In this document: positions 17,032-25,544 of the stretch, in pieces
Layout of the letters: each line of letters starts with the position of its first letter
Position numbering within the stretch: the first letter of the stretch is position 1
NCBI RefSeq assembly: GCF_002938435.1
Contig: NZ_POQT01000002.1
Coordinates: forward strand, 164,293 to 228,292
Source of the DNA: Blastococcus saxobsidens
GTDB taxonomy: Bacteria; Actinomycetota; Actinomycetes; Mycobacteriales; Geodermatophilaceae
Length of the DNA: 64,000 bases
Direction: 5' to 3'
Notes under the pieces: model-generated
Seen by the model: only the letters and a program-made list of their open reading frames with translations
Database searches by the model: none
What the model was told of the DNA's origin: nothing
Program-made: the position numbers and the translations under genes

Positions 17032-17397
17032 GTGGTGCACCGCGGAATCGAGCACTTCGACATGCCGGAACCGGCCGCCGTCCGGCGGGCTGCCGAGGCG
17101 CTGCGCATGCTCGGCGACCCCACCCGCGTGAACATCCTCTGGGCCCTGATGCAGGGCGAGACGTCGGTCGCCTGCCTGGCCGAGCTCGCCGGCACCTCCG
17201 CCACGGCGGTCAGTCAGCACCTGTCCAAGCTGCGGCTCGCCGGCCTAGTCACCAACCGCCGCGAGGGCGCCTTCGTGATCTACGCCCTCGCCGACGAGCA
17301 CGTGCGGACCCTGCTCCGCCAGGCCCTGACGCACGCGGACTGCCCGGGCGGGCACCGGACCCCCGCCGCCGCGGAAGCGGCGCCCGCCACCGGCTGA
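17032..17397 (+). CDS. ArsR/SmtB-family metal-responsive repressor
   Basis: A winged-helix repressor of about 121 residues. The core RMLGDPTRVNILWALMQGE, VACLAELAGTSATAVSQHLS and LVTNRREGAFVIYAL is characteristic of ArsR/SmtB proteins. Candidate metal ligands are the Cys in VACLAEL and the C-terminal THADCPGGH. It is divergent from the P1B-4 ATPase and probably represses it until metal rises, as NmtR and CmtR-type pairs do. GTG at 17032 was chosen; no ribosome-binding site is visible, and a TACGAT box ends 6 bases before, so the mRNA may be leaderless. GTG at 17035 is an alternative. Confidence 0.85.
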   Translation: MVHRGIEHFDMPEPAAVRRAAEALRMLGDPTRVNILWALMQGETSVACLAELAGTSATAVSQHLSKLRLAGLVTNRREGAFVIYALADEHVRTLLRQALTHADCPGGHRTPAAAEAAPATG

Positions 17398-17437
17398 CCG
17401 CGCACTGGACTAATAATTTTCGTTCGACCGTAACTTT

Positions 17438-17452
17438 CGAGAACGGTTCTCG
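17438..17452. promoter_or_regulatory. candidate Zur operator before the secreted peptide
   Basis: CGAGAACGGTTCTCG, a perfect 7-1-7 palindrome, 81 bases upstream of the secreted-peptide gene. It lies in an unusually AT-rich stretch (TAATAATTTTCGTT at about 17411) that could contain the promoter. Same consensus as the znu and ribosomal-protein sites. Confidence 0.7.
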
Positions 17453-17533
17453 TTCTCTCGGTTGATGCCGCCTTCCCGCGTCATCGACATCGGCCCGGAC
17501 CGTTGAGCCCGGGCCACGACCGAGAGGAATGCC

Positions 17534-17728
17534 ATGAAGCACACCCTTGCCCGCACCGCTGTGCTCGTCGCGAGCGCCGCCACCGCGCTGACCGTCTCCG
17601 CCGGCACCGCTGCGGCCTCCGCCTGCGAAGACCAGGTCGCCGAGACGCTGCACACGTTGCACGAGACCACCGGCGACCCGGCTGGTGTGCTGCACGAGGT
17701 CGAGGAGACCTACTGCTCGGTCGGCTGA
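17534..17728 (+). CDS. secreted 64-residue peptide, probably zinc-regulated
   Basis: A tiny exported protein: a signal peptide (residues 1-30, MKHTLARTAVLVASAATAL core) followed by a mature piece of about 34 residues. The mature part has two cysteines (31 and 61), three histidines (40, 43, 54) and many Glu/Asp, so metal binding or a disulphide-closed hairpin is possible. GAGAGGAA lies 6 bases before the ATG. A perfect Zur-like palindrome lies upstream and a hairpin follows the stop. No named family is recognised; a zinc-scavenging or buffering peptide is an inference. Confidence 0.75.
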   Translation: MKHTLARTAVLVASAATALTVSAGTAAASACEDQVAETLHTLHETTGDPAGVLHEVEETYCSVG

Positions 17729-17737
17729 CGAGACGGG

Positions 17738-17768
17738 ACCGAGGGCCACCGGAGGGGTCGCCCTCGGT
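17738..17768 (+). terminator. hairpin after the secreted peptide, terminator or attenuator
   Basis: Arms ACCGAGGGC and GCCCTCGGT (9 bp) separated by 13 bases, then CTTGTCCCC. It lies between the peptide gene and the BNR/VWA gene, so most transcripts may stop here with partial read-through into the large operon. Confidence 0.5.
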
Positions 17769-17812
17769 CTTGTCCCCAGTGATCATCGCCCGCACCGCAG
17801 CAGAGGAGCTCC

Positions 17813-20743
17813 GTGAGCATGTCCGCCGTCCGTTCCGCCGCCTTGCTCGGCATCGTGGCGCTGTTGTCGGCGGCGACCGTGACGCTCGCCGGTCCCCTCG
17901 GCGCCGCGCCCGGCTGCGCCCAGGTGATCCAGGGGACGGCGGGCACATGGACCGTCCGGTCGGCGCCGGCCTTCCCCGCCGGTGACCCGGTGTTGGTCGG
18001 GCACGCTGTCGACTCCCGCCAGCCGCTGCGGCAGTACGCGACCAACGGCGTCTCGGTCCTGGCCACCGACGACGGCTGCGCCTGGGCGGAGACGTTCCGC
18101 CTGCCCGAGGCCCCGTCCCCCGAGCTGCCGGCCTCATCGGTGACCGACCGCATCCTCGAGGTCGTGGTGCACCCGCGGGCACAGGGCCGCATCTGGCTCG
18201 TCGTCGCCGTCGGCCAGACCGTCGCCGAGCGGCTCCGGTTCAACCGGATCGGCCCCAGCTTCCCGCTGAGCCCGGCGGCCGACGAGAACCGGGACGGCAC
18301 CCAGACGCTAGTGCTCTCCAGCACCGACGCCGGAGCCTCCTGGACGGCGATGAGCGGTCCGCCGCTGCCCGGGGCGCCCGGTCGGCTGGCTCCCGCGCCT
18401 ACCTCCCCGGGGGTGCTCTACCTGCCCACGTTCTCCGGGCTGTGGGGCAGCTTCGACGGCGGCCGCACCTGGACACCTCGCCCGCCGGCGGCGACCGCAC
18501 CCGGGCAGGGGCAGCGGCCGTTGGACGCCGTCACCGCGCCGACCACCAACCGGGTGACCGTGGACCCGACGGCGGCGTCCACCCTCTACGGGCACAACAA
18601 CACCAGTGTCCGCACCTCCGACGACGGCGGGGTGACCTGGTCGGCCTATCCGACACCGCCCGGCGGGTTCACCAGCGGGCCGTTCGTCGACCGCGGCCTC
18701 TCGGCCGAGCGCCGCATGGTGTTCGCGCGGCACCCGGACTCCACCTCACCCATCGAGTCGCTCTGGTTCTTCCGGTCGGCCACCGGCGCCTTCGAGGCCG
18801 TCCCGGTGGAGCCCGACACCATCGCCGGCGTGCCGTGGCGGGCCGTCTGGCACCCGGCCCGCGACGAGCTGGTCATGGCCACCTGGGACCGCAACTCCGC
18901 CGCGGGCTTCCCGGAGGTGTCGCTCTACCGGCTGGACTCCCGCGGCACGGTGGAGGAGATCAACGAGCTCGATCTGCCCCCGGTGTGGGGCCTCGACGTC
19001 GATGACTACGGCACCTACCACCTGCACACCAGCAGCGAGATCGTCTCCCTTCAGACATCCGCGGTGGCGGGTGCGGCCGGGCTGGACCAGGGCCAGCCGC
19101 AGATCGAGATGGACCCGTTCTCCTACCAGCCACCGCCCCCGCCCCTTCCGGCCACGCTCTCCGGTCCGGCGGCCGTCGAGCTGGACCCCGGAGAGACCAC
19201 CACGCTGACCTGGACCCTCGACCTGCCCCGGCGACCCACGCCGCTGGACACCTACTTCCTCATCGACACCTCCAACAGCTTCGAGCCCGACATCCAGGCG
19301 CTGGCCGACGGCATGGCCGACGTCGTGCGCAGCCTGACCGACGCCGGCATCGACGCCCACGTCGGCATCGGCGAGCTGGGCACCCGCGAGGCCCGCCGCT
19401 ACACCCGGTTCGCCGACATCGCCCCGCCCGGCACCGAGCTGCAACGCGGCTTCGAACGGCTGCGCACCGGCGGCGGCTACGAGTCCCACCTCATCGCGCT
19501 GCACCAGACCGCCACCGGCTCGGGCGTCGAGGGCACCAGCGGCCCCGCCGTGGCTCCGGGCCAGGACCCCACCTGGCGCACCGATTCGCTGCGCACCCTC
19601 GTCGTCATCACCGATGTCCAGTACATCGACGAGGACGACCCCGAGGCACCGTCCCGCCGGGAGGTCTACGACGCCCTTGCCGCCCGCGACGTCCGGGCCA
19701 TCGGGCTCGAGGTCGTCCGGGAGGGCGGCGACGACGGCGTGCCCGGCAGCTACGCGGCGGTCGAGGCCGCCGACGCCGCCTCGACGACCGCACCTACCCC
19801 GGCACGCGCCGATCTGGAGGAGCTCGCCGGGGCCACCGGTTCCTTCGCCCCGCCCGGCGGCGTCGACTGCCGGAACAACGGGACCACCGAGATCGGCGCC
19901 GGCGACCCCATGGTCTGCACCACCACAGCAGTGCAGGCCGCCCGCATCTCCACCCTCGCCGACGTCCTCACCCGCGTCCTGCTCGCCCAGGTCGACGAGC
20001 GACCGGTCGCCCTCAGCGCCCGAGGCGACGTCACGGTCACGCCGGTCTCCCCCGACGGGTGGCGGCACCAGTCCGTGGACGTGAAACGGAACCAGACCCT
20101 CACGTTCACTGCCGAGGTCAGCTGCGACGACAGCCAAGCCGGACGGGCACTCCCCCTCGGGGTCGACGCCCTCGTCGGGGAGGAGGGGATCGCCTCGGCC
20201 ACCACGCAGGTCCAGTGCGGCCCGGCGGTGCCCGCATCCGCTGTCGCCGCCGGCGGCGAACCCGCGGCGGCCGAACCGGCACCCGCTCCGGTCGCCGCCG
20301 ACCCCGCCACCGCCCCGCCTCCCACGGGCCCCCAGGCTGCCCTCGCCCCACCGGTCGTCCCGCCCGTCGTCCCGGTTCCGGTCGGCGGAACCGCGACAGC
20401 ACCCGGATCCGCGCCAGGGACGGCGCCCGGCAACGCTCCCGGGACGGCCCCGGGGACTACCCCCGGCACTGCGGGGGCACCGGCGGCCGGTGCCGCCACC
20501 GCGCTGTCCCCGGGGGGCGCCGCGCAAGCGGCCCCGGCCGGGGCCGTCGCGGGACAGCACCAGGAGGACAGCCCCGCCCTCGCGCACGCGTCCCTGCAGA
20601 TGACCGGCCGGCACCGCGAACCGGCCACGACGCCGCCCTGGACGCTGCTCGCCGCCGGGGTGCTGAGCGCTGCCGCCGCGGGCCGGCTCCGGGCCCTGCG
20701 CACACGACCCATCCCCCGCACGGCGAGGAGCCGGAACAGATGA
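17813..20743 (+). CDS. exported BNR beta-propeller / von Willebrand factor A protein with C-terminal anchor
   Basis: A 976-residue surface protein. A signal peptide (residues about 5-30) is followed by a BNR/sortilin-like propeller with Asp boxes (SSTDAGASWT, GSFDGGRTWTP, SDDGGVTWS). Next comes a proline linker (about 440), then a VWA or integrin-beta-like domain with a MIDAS-type DTSNSF (about 484), then a low-complexity Ala/Pro tail with APGTAPG repeats and a single C-terminal hydrophobic segment ending in Arg. GTG at 17813 has GGAG a few bases upstream. Its stop overlaps the FtsH-like ATG (ATGA), so the pair is coupled. The partner and function are unknown. By position the gene may join the zinc response. 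Confidence 0.8.
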   Translation: MSMSAVRSAALLGIVALLSAATVTLAGPLGAAPGCAQVIQGTAGTWTVRSAPAFPAGDPVLVGHAVDSRQPLRQYATNGVSVLATDDGCAWAETFRLPEAPSPELPASSVTDRILEVVVHPRAQGRIWLVVAVGQTVAERLRFNRIGPSFPLSPAADENRDGTQTLVLSSTDAGASWTAMSGPPLPGAPGRLAPAPTSPGVLYLPTFSGLWGSFDGGRTWTPRPPAATAPGQGQRPLDAVTAPTTNRVTVDPTAASTLYGHNNTSVRTSDDGGVTWSAYPTPPGGFTSGPFVDRGLSAERRMVFARHPDSTSPIESLWFFRSATGAFEAVPVEPDTIAGVPWRAVWHPARDELVMATWDRNSAAGFPEVSLYRLDSRGTVEEINELDLPPVWGLDVDDYGTYHLHTSSEIVSLQTSAVAGAAGLDQGQPQIEMDPFSYQPPPPPLPATLSGPAAVELDPGETTTLTWTLDLPRRPTPLDTYFLIDTSNSFEPDIQALADGMADVVRSLTDAGIDAHVGIGELGTREARRYTRFADIAPPGTELQRGFERLRTGGGYESHLIALHQTATGSGVEGTSGPAVAPGQDPTWRTDSLRTLVVITDVQYIDEDDPEAPSRREVYDALAARDVRAIGLEVVREGGDDGVPGSYAAVEAADAASTTAPTPARADLEELAGATGSFAPPGGVDCRNNGTTEIGAGDPMVCTTTAVQAARISTLADVLTRVLLAQVDERPVALSARGDVTVTPVSPDGWRHQSVDVKRNQTLTFTAEVSCDDSQAGRALPLGVDALVGEEGIASATTQVQCGPAVPASAVAAGGEPAAAEPAPAPVAADPATAPPPTGPQAALAPPVVPPVVPVPVGGTATAPGSAPGTAPGNAPGTAPGTTPGTAGAPAAGAATALSPGGAAQAAPAGAVAGQHQEDSPALAHASLQMTGRHREPATTPPWTLLAAGVLSAAAAGRLRALRTRPIPRTARSRNR

Positions 20744-22686
20744 CCGACACCCTGACCCAGACCGCCCCGGACACGGACGGCCGGGCGGCGGCACACCGAT
20801 CCGGACGGCGTGCCGCCCGCGGCGGACGTCGGACAGCACGGCAGTCCCCGGCCCGCCCCCGCGCGAGCCTGCCGCGTCCCTCACCCCGCGGCTGGCTGGT
20901 GGCGGCCGTGGCGCTCCTGTTGCTGGCCTTCGCGGGAGCTCTCGCCCATCTGAGCGCCGACACCCCCGGCCGGGAGGTGACGCTGGACGGGCTCGCTGAA
21001 CTCACCGCCGACGACGACGTCGCCCGCGCGACGTTCCTCGACGAGGACGCCCGCATCGTCGGGACGACGTCCGGCGGCGAGCGCTTCTGGGTGGCCTACC
21101 CCGCCAGCGACTCGGCCACCTCGATGCTGCTGCAGGAGCTGACCGGGTCGGGCGCCGAGGTGTCCGTCGACGGGCAGTCGAGCAAGGCCGTGGTCCGCAT
21201 CGTCGCCACCGGGTTGCTGCCACTGATGATCCTGGCGGCGCTCTTCGGGCTGTTCTTCGTCGGCGGCCGGGACGGCGCCTCTGACATCCGCGGCTTCGGC
21301 ACGATGGGCCGGCGCGGCGGCGGGCGGGCGACACCTCCCCAGGTGACCTTCGCCGACGTCGCCGGTGCCGACGAGGCGGTGACCGAGCTGCGCGAAGTCG
21401 TGGAGTACCTCAACCACCCGGAGCGCTACGCCGCACTCGGCGCCAGCCCGCCCAAGGGTGTACTGCTGTTCGGCCCGCCGGGCACCGGGAAGACGCTGAT
21501 TGCCCGCGCGACGGCGGGCGAGGCGGGGGTGCCCTTCTTCTCGGTCGCCGGGGCCGAGTTCGTGGAATCGCTGGTCGGGGTGGGGGCCGCTCGCATCCGC
21601 GACCTGTTCGCCACGGTGCGGGCCGTGGCACCGGCCATCGTGTTCATCGACGAACTCGACGCCGCGGGGCGGCGACGCGGTGGGGCGGAGACCGGCGGTT
21701 CGGAGGAGCGGGAGCAGACGCTCAACCAGCTGCTGGTGGAGCTGGACGGCTTCGCCGCCTCGTCGGGCATCGTGGTCATGGGGGCCACCAACCGGCCCGA
21801 CATCCTCGACCCCGCCCTGCTGCGGCCGGGCCGGTTCGACCGACACGTGACCGTGGACCACCCCGACCGGGCCAGCCGGGAGAAGATCCTCCAGGTGCAC
21901 AGCCGGGGCAAGCCCCTGGGCCCCGACGTCGACCTGCCGACCCTCGCCCGCCGCACGCCCGGCTTCACCGGCGCCGACCTGGCCAACGTGGTCAACGAGG
22001 CGGCACTGCTGACCATCCGCGCGGGCCGGACGCTGATCGGCATGCCGGAGCTGGTAGAGGCCATCGAGCGGGTGCTCGGCGGCCCGCAGCGGCGAGGCCG
22101 CATCCTCGGCGAGGAGGTGCGCCGCCGGATAGCCGTGCACGAGGCCGGGCACGCCGTCGTGGCCACCGCGATGGGCGAGGAGGTGCACCGGGTGTCGGTG
22201 GTCGCCCGCGGCAGCGGGCTGGGCGCCGTTAGCCTCACCGGCGGTGACGAGGCCGTGCTGCTGACCGCGCCGGAGATCGCCGACCGCCTCACCGTGGCCA
22301 TGTCGGGCCGTGCCGCCGAGGAGCTGGTCCTCGGCTCGGCTTCGACCGGCAGCGAGGGCGACCTCGAGCGGGCCACTGGCGTGGCCCGCGACATGGTGAC
22401 CCGCTACGGCATGAGCCCCACCGTCGGGCGGGTGCGGCTCACCGGCACCGCCGCCGACGTATTCCTCGGCGGCGGTGCCGCCACCACGGAGATGTCCGAG
22501 GCGCTGCGCCGGCGGGTCGAGGAAGAGACCGCCCGGCTGGTCGACCTCGGGTTCGAACGGGCCGGCGACGTGCTGGCCACCCACCGCGCCGCGGTCGACG
22601 CACTGGTCGGGGCGCTGCTGGCCGACGAGTCCCTGGAGGGGCCCGCCCTGGAGCGTCATCTGCACGCGGTCGCGACTCCGCGCTGA
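20740..22686 (+). CDS. FtsH-like membrane AAA+ zinc metalloprotease (second-copy type)
   Basis: A 648-residue FtsH-family protease. It has a basic N-terminus, transmembrane helices near 51-70 and 154-175 flanking a short extracytoplasmic domain, Walker A GPPGTGKT (245-252), Walker B FIDELDA (302-308), the second-region-of-homology arginines in LRPGRFDR, and the zinc site HEAGH (467-471) with a third ligand near Asp541. It degrades membrane or unfolded proteins at ATP cost. It lacks the long acidic tail of housekeeping actinobacterial FtsH and is translationally coupled to the BNR/VWA protein, so it looks like a dedicated paralogue. Confidence 0.88.
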   Translation: MTDTLTQTAPDTDGRAAAHRSGRRAARGGRRTARQSPARPRASLPRPSPRGWLVAAVALLLLAFAGALAHLSADTPGREVTLDGLAELTADDDVARATFLDEDARIVGTTSGGERFWVAYPASDSATSMLLQELTGSGAEVSVDGQSSKAVVRIVATGLLPLMILAALFGLFFVGGRDGASDIRGFGTMGRRGGGRATPPQVTFADVAGADEAVTELREVVEYLNHPERYAALGASPPKGVLLFGPPGTGKTLIARATAGEAGVPFFSVAGAEFVESLVGVGAARIRDLFATVRAVAPAIVFIDELDAAGRRRGGAETGGSEEREQTLNQLLVELDGFAASSGIVVMGATNRPDILDPALLRPGRFDRHVTVDHPDRASREKILQVHSRGKPLGPDVDLPTLARRTPGFTGADLANVVNEAALLTIRAGRTLIGMPELVEAIERVLGGPQRRGRILGEEVRRRIAVHEAGHAVVATAMGEEVHRVSVVARGSGLGAVSLTGGDEAVLLTAPEIADRLTVAMSGRAAEELVLGSASTGSEGDLERATGVARDMVTRYGMSPTVGRVRLTGTAADVFLGGGAATTEMSEALRRRVEEETARLVDLGFERAGDVLATHRAAVDALVGALLADESLEGPALERHLHAVATPR

Positions 22687-22702
22687 CGGCGACCGGTCGC
22701 GC

Positions 22703-23599
22703 TCAGGGCAGCAGCCCCACCCGGGAGTGGACGACGGGCCGGGGCCTGTCGGCGCGCCGCGCCGCTGCCCGGCAGCCGGCGGAAGCCAGGACGCGTCGCG
22801 CGGCGCGCCGAACGCCGGGCCCTGCGGCGGACACCGTGAAGACGGCGACGGCCAGTAGCACGATCGTGCCGCCCGCCGGCACGCCGAGGTAGTAGGCCGC
22901 GGTGGTCCCGGCGCTCGCGACGACAGCGCCGATGCCGACGGCTACGAGCAGCGTGCCGCGGAAACTCCGGGCCAACAGCATCGCGGCGGCTGCCGGGAGC
23001 ACCATCAGCGCGCCGATCAGGAGCAGGCCCACGATGCGCATGGACGCCACCACGGTGGCCGCCGTGGTGGCGGCCAGCAGCATGTTCAGCACGGTGACTG
23101 GTAGACCGGCGGCGCAGGCGCACTCCTCGTCGATGGAGACCGCGAAGAGCGCACGACACAGCCCGACCGTGAATGCGAGGACGACGGCTGCCGTTCCGGC
23201 GAGGACGACGAGATCGGATCGGGTGGTCGTGATGATCGCGCCGAAGAGGTAGGCGTCCAGATTTGCCGGCCTGCCGGGCGGCATCGCCGAGATCAGCACC
23301 ACGCCTCCGGCAATGCCGCCGGCGAAGAGTATGGCCATGAGGACGTCGACCTCATTGCGACGCAGCCCGCGGAGAGCCTCCACCGCGATGGCCCCCACCA
23401 CGGCGGTGGCCATCGCGGTACCCAGTGGCGCCCAGCCGGTCACGAGACCGAGGGCAACGCCGAACAGCGCGACGTGGCCGACTCCGTCGCCGATGATCGA
23501 CAGGCGGCGCTGCACCAGGTGCACGCCGACCGTCGGGGCCGTGGCGCCAACCAGCAGCGCCGCGATAAGGGCTGACTGCATGAACCCATGACTCAGCAC
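22703..23599 (-). CDS. second ZnuB-type ABC-3 permease, orphan
   Basis: A 298-residue ABC-3 permease closely similar in layout to ZnuB at 3822: it starts LSHGFMQSALIAALLVGATAPTV and has VQRRLSIIGDGVGHVAL. It lacks the long His-rich tail of the first copy. No binding protein or ATPase is adjacent, so it probably borrows ZnuA and ZnuC or serves an unlinked partner. Manganese or another metal is possible. GTG at 23599 matches the start of the paralogue; ATG at 23581 is the alternative. A long palindrome with a Zur-like core lies 43 bases upstream. Confidence 0.88.
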   Translation of the reverse strand: MLSHGFMQSALIAALLVGATAPTVGVHLVQRRLSIIGDGVGHVALFGVALGLVTGWAPLGTAMATAVVGAIAVEALRGLRRNEVDVLMAILFAGGIAGGVVLISAMPPGRPANLDAYLFGAIITTTRSDLVVLAGTAAVVLAFTVGLCRALFAVSIDEECACAAGLPVTVLNMLLAATTAATVVASMRIVGLLLIGALMVLPAAAAMLLARSFRGTLLVAVGIGAVVASAGTTAAYYLGVPAGGTIVLLAVAVFTVSAAGPGVRRAARRVLASAGCRAAARRADRPRPVVHSRVGLLP

Positions 23600-23641
23600 G
23601 TCAACACGCCGGGTCGCCGTCTACGCCAGGGTGCCCGCCCG

Positions 23642-23668
23642 GCTTATCGAGAGTCATTCTCGATAAGC
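23642..23668. promoter_or_regulatory. long palindrome with Zur-like core upstream of second znuB
   Basis: Arms GCTTATCGAGA and TCTCGATAAGC (11 bp, perfect) around GTCAT. The central 15 bases CGAGAGTCATTCTCG (23648-23662) fit the Zur-like consensus. The extended arms are unlike the other sites and might form a higher-affinity or double-dimer site. Confidence 0.65.
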
Positions 23669-23736
23669 TAGCAGGAACGCCACCCCGACTGCCGACGCGG
23701 ACTCTCCACCTCGCCGGCAGGGGCCGAGGGGCAGGC

Positions 23737-23751
23737 CAAGAACCGTTCTCA
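23737..23751. promoter_or_regulatory. candidate Zur operator before the FhuF-like gene
   Basis: CAAGAACCGTTCTCA, one to two changes from the consensus, with a perfect AGAAC-C-GTTCT core. It lies 90 bases upstream of the FhuF-like start, in the same divergent gap as the palindrome at 23642. Confidence 0.55.
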
Positions 23752-23841
23752 TTACCATCGGGCCATGAGCCACGCGAGATGCGAACGGCACCGCCCCGCG
23801 AAGGTCGGCGGCGCTGGCCTCGTGTCCCGCGAGCCACGGCC

Positions 23842-24672
23842 ATGACGTCCTCCGCGCTGGCGGCCTCGGTCTCGGAGATCGACGGGGCCGACGAGGAGTG
23901 GTCCTGGCAGGCGGCGCGGCCGGTGGAGGACGACGAGTGGACGGTGTGTGCCACGGTCGGGCGGGCCTTCGTCGCGGACTGGGAGCGGATGGCCGCCGGC
24001 TACCAGCGGGCTGAGCACGGACGCAGCGATGCCATGGCGTCAGCCGCGTTCGTCCTGGACTGGTACGGCTCACTGCCCGGGATCGTGGGCGGACGACTGT
24101 TCACCAGGGCACGAAGGGTGCCCCGGTTGGGGCCGGAGGCGCTGGCGTTCCGCCGTCATCCTGCCGAGGGCCGGCCCGACGGCGTCGCGCTGCTCGACGA
24201 GCGTTTCTGGTGTCTCCCCGACGATCCCGCCGCGACCGACGGCGCGGCGACGGTGGTGGACGACGAGCAGGCGCTGGCCCGGGTGCTGCGGGCGGAGGTC
24301 CGCGCGCACGCCGACTGGTTCCTCTCCTGCTACCGGCCCGGCGTCAAGCTGGCCCGGCGGAACCTGCTCGGCGCCTTCTTCGACGGTCTCGACGTCGGCG
24401 TGTGGAGCGGCGGTGAGCGGGGGCCGGCGGGCCGGGCCGCCGTCCTGACCGACGCCGCCCTCGTGCTGCCCGGCGGGACGCCAGAGTTCCCCTCCCGCTC
24501 CACGCTCTACGTTCTCACCGACAGCTGCGGCCGCACGCACCTGACCCGCTGCCGCATCTCCTGCTGCCACGACTACCGCCTCGATGACGCCGAGCAGGGC
24601 TGCTTCACCTGCCCGCGCACCGCGCCGCTCGCGCGGCCGCACCGCGCGGCCACGTGGGAGGAGGCCGAGTGA
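23842..24672 (+). CDS. FhuF-like [2Fe-2S] protein, putative metallophore reductase
   Basis: A 276-residue soluble protein whose C-terminus holds Cys241, Cys242, Cys254 and Cys257 in ISCCHDYRLDD...GCFTC. This CC-x11-CxxC pattern is that of FhuF-type ferric-siderophore reductases, which release iron by reducing it. The N-terminal 220 residues are the less conserved substrate-facing part. The stop overlaps the start of a SAM methyltransferase (GTGA), so the two form an operon. In a zinc-linked region it may process a metallophore complex, although zinc itself is not reducible, so iron or copper handling, or ligand modification, remain open. ATG at 23842 is preferred; an in-frame ATG at 23779 is possible. 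Confidence 0.75.
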   Translation: MTSSALAASVSEIDGADEEWSWQAARPVEDDEWTVCATVGRAFVADWERMAAGYQRAEHGRSDAMASAAFVLDWYGSLPGIVGGRLFTRARRVPRLGPEALAFRRHPAEGRPDGVALLDERFWCLPDDPAATDGAATVVDDEQALARVLRAEVRAHADWFLSCYRPGVKLARRNLLGAFFDGLDVGVWSGGERGPAGRAAVLTDAALVLPGGTPEFPSRSTLYVLTDSCGRTHLTRCRISCCHDYRLDDAEQGCFTCPRTAPLARPHRAATWEEAE

Positions 24673-25538
24673 CCCCGACTGCGAGATGCGAGGGTCCGGC
24701 GAGCTGGCCGGCGGATGCCGCAGCCGCCGAGTCCTGGGCCGCCCGCTGGGACGCGATCATGAAGTGCTACCAGCCGGCCCGGGAGCCCATGCTCGCCACG
24801 ACCCTCGATGCCCTGGAGCACCTCGGGCTGACCGGCTCCGTGCTGGACCTCGGCTGCGGCGTCGGCAGCATCGCGGACCGCGTTCTCGACCGCTGGCCCC
24901 AGGCGCGCGTCACCGCCCTGGACTGGGACCCGGTGATGCTCGCCATCTGCCGCGCCCGGCTGGGTGATCGGGTGGCGGTCGTGGAGGCCGACCTCGCCGC
25001 ACCCGGCTGGAGCGCCGCCGTGCCGGGGCCGGTCGACGCGGTGATCACCTGCGCCGTCCTGCACATGCTCGACGCCGACCGGCATGCGGAGCTGCTCGGC
25101 GACGTGGCCGGCCTGCTGCGGCCCGGCGGGGTGCACGTCGACGTCGACGAGATGCCACTGCTCCCCAGCAGCCCGCGACTTGCTGCGACCGGCTCCGAAC
25201 TAAGCGCCGCGGGGGTGCGGGCCCGGTTCGCCGAGGGCCGGGAGGACGTGCCCGACTGGTACTCCGCAGTGACCGCCGATCCCGCGACCGCGCCGCTCCT
25301 GGACCTGCGGGCCCGACGCTTCGACGGGCGGCAGGACGGTCGGTCCGCGGGGGCCGGCGAGCGCATCGTCGCCCTGCGCGCGGCCGGGTTCTTCGAGGCG
25401 GGGGTGCTGGCCCGCGCCCTCGATCAGGCGGTGGTGGTCGCGCTCCGCTGTCCAGGACGGCAAGTCGGGACAACGCGAAGCCAGGTGGTCCGTCATGTCC
25501 GTGCGGAGATCCCCGCCGGCGTGGCACGCGCACGATGA
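24669..25538 (+). CDS. class I SAM-dependent methyltransferase coupled to the FhuF-like protein
   Basis: A 289-residue Rossmann methyltransferase: motif I VLDLGCGVGSIADRV, the acidic ribose ligand in ALDWDP, motif II in VDAVITCAVLHML and motif III LLRPGGVHVDVDEMP. Small-molecule specificity is likely because the C-terminal half is variable. The GTG start overlaps the upstream stop, making a two-gene unit. The substrate is unknown. Modification or synthesis of a metal ligand would fit the neighbourhood but is inference. It ends 6 bases from the convergent gene at 25545. Confidence 0.8.
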   Translation: MTPTARCEGPASWPADAAAAESWAARWDAIMKCYQPAREPMLATTLDALEHLGLTGSVLDLGCGVGSIADRVLDRWPQARVTALDWDPVMLAICRARLGDRVAVVEADLAAPGWSAAVPGPVDAVITCAVLHMLDADRHAELLGDVAGLLRPGGVHVDVDEMPLLPSSPRLAATGSELSAAGVRARFAEGREDVPDWYSAVTADPATAPLLDLRARRFDGRQDGRSAGAGERIVALRAAGFFEAGVLARALDQAVVVALRCPGRQVGTTRSQVVRHVRAEIPAGVARAR

Positions 25539-25544
25539 ACGGGC

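Noticed and set aside
20380..20560. Tandem repeat or CRISPR-like pattern in the APGTAPG region
   Set aside because: It is coding low-complexity sequence of the surface protein, with no spacers. No CRISPR array was seen anywhere in the window.
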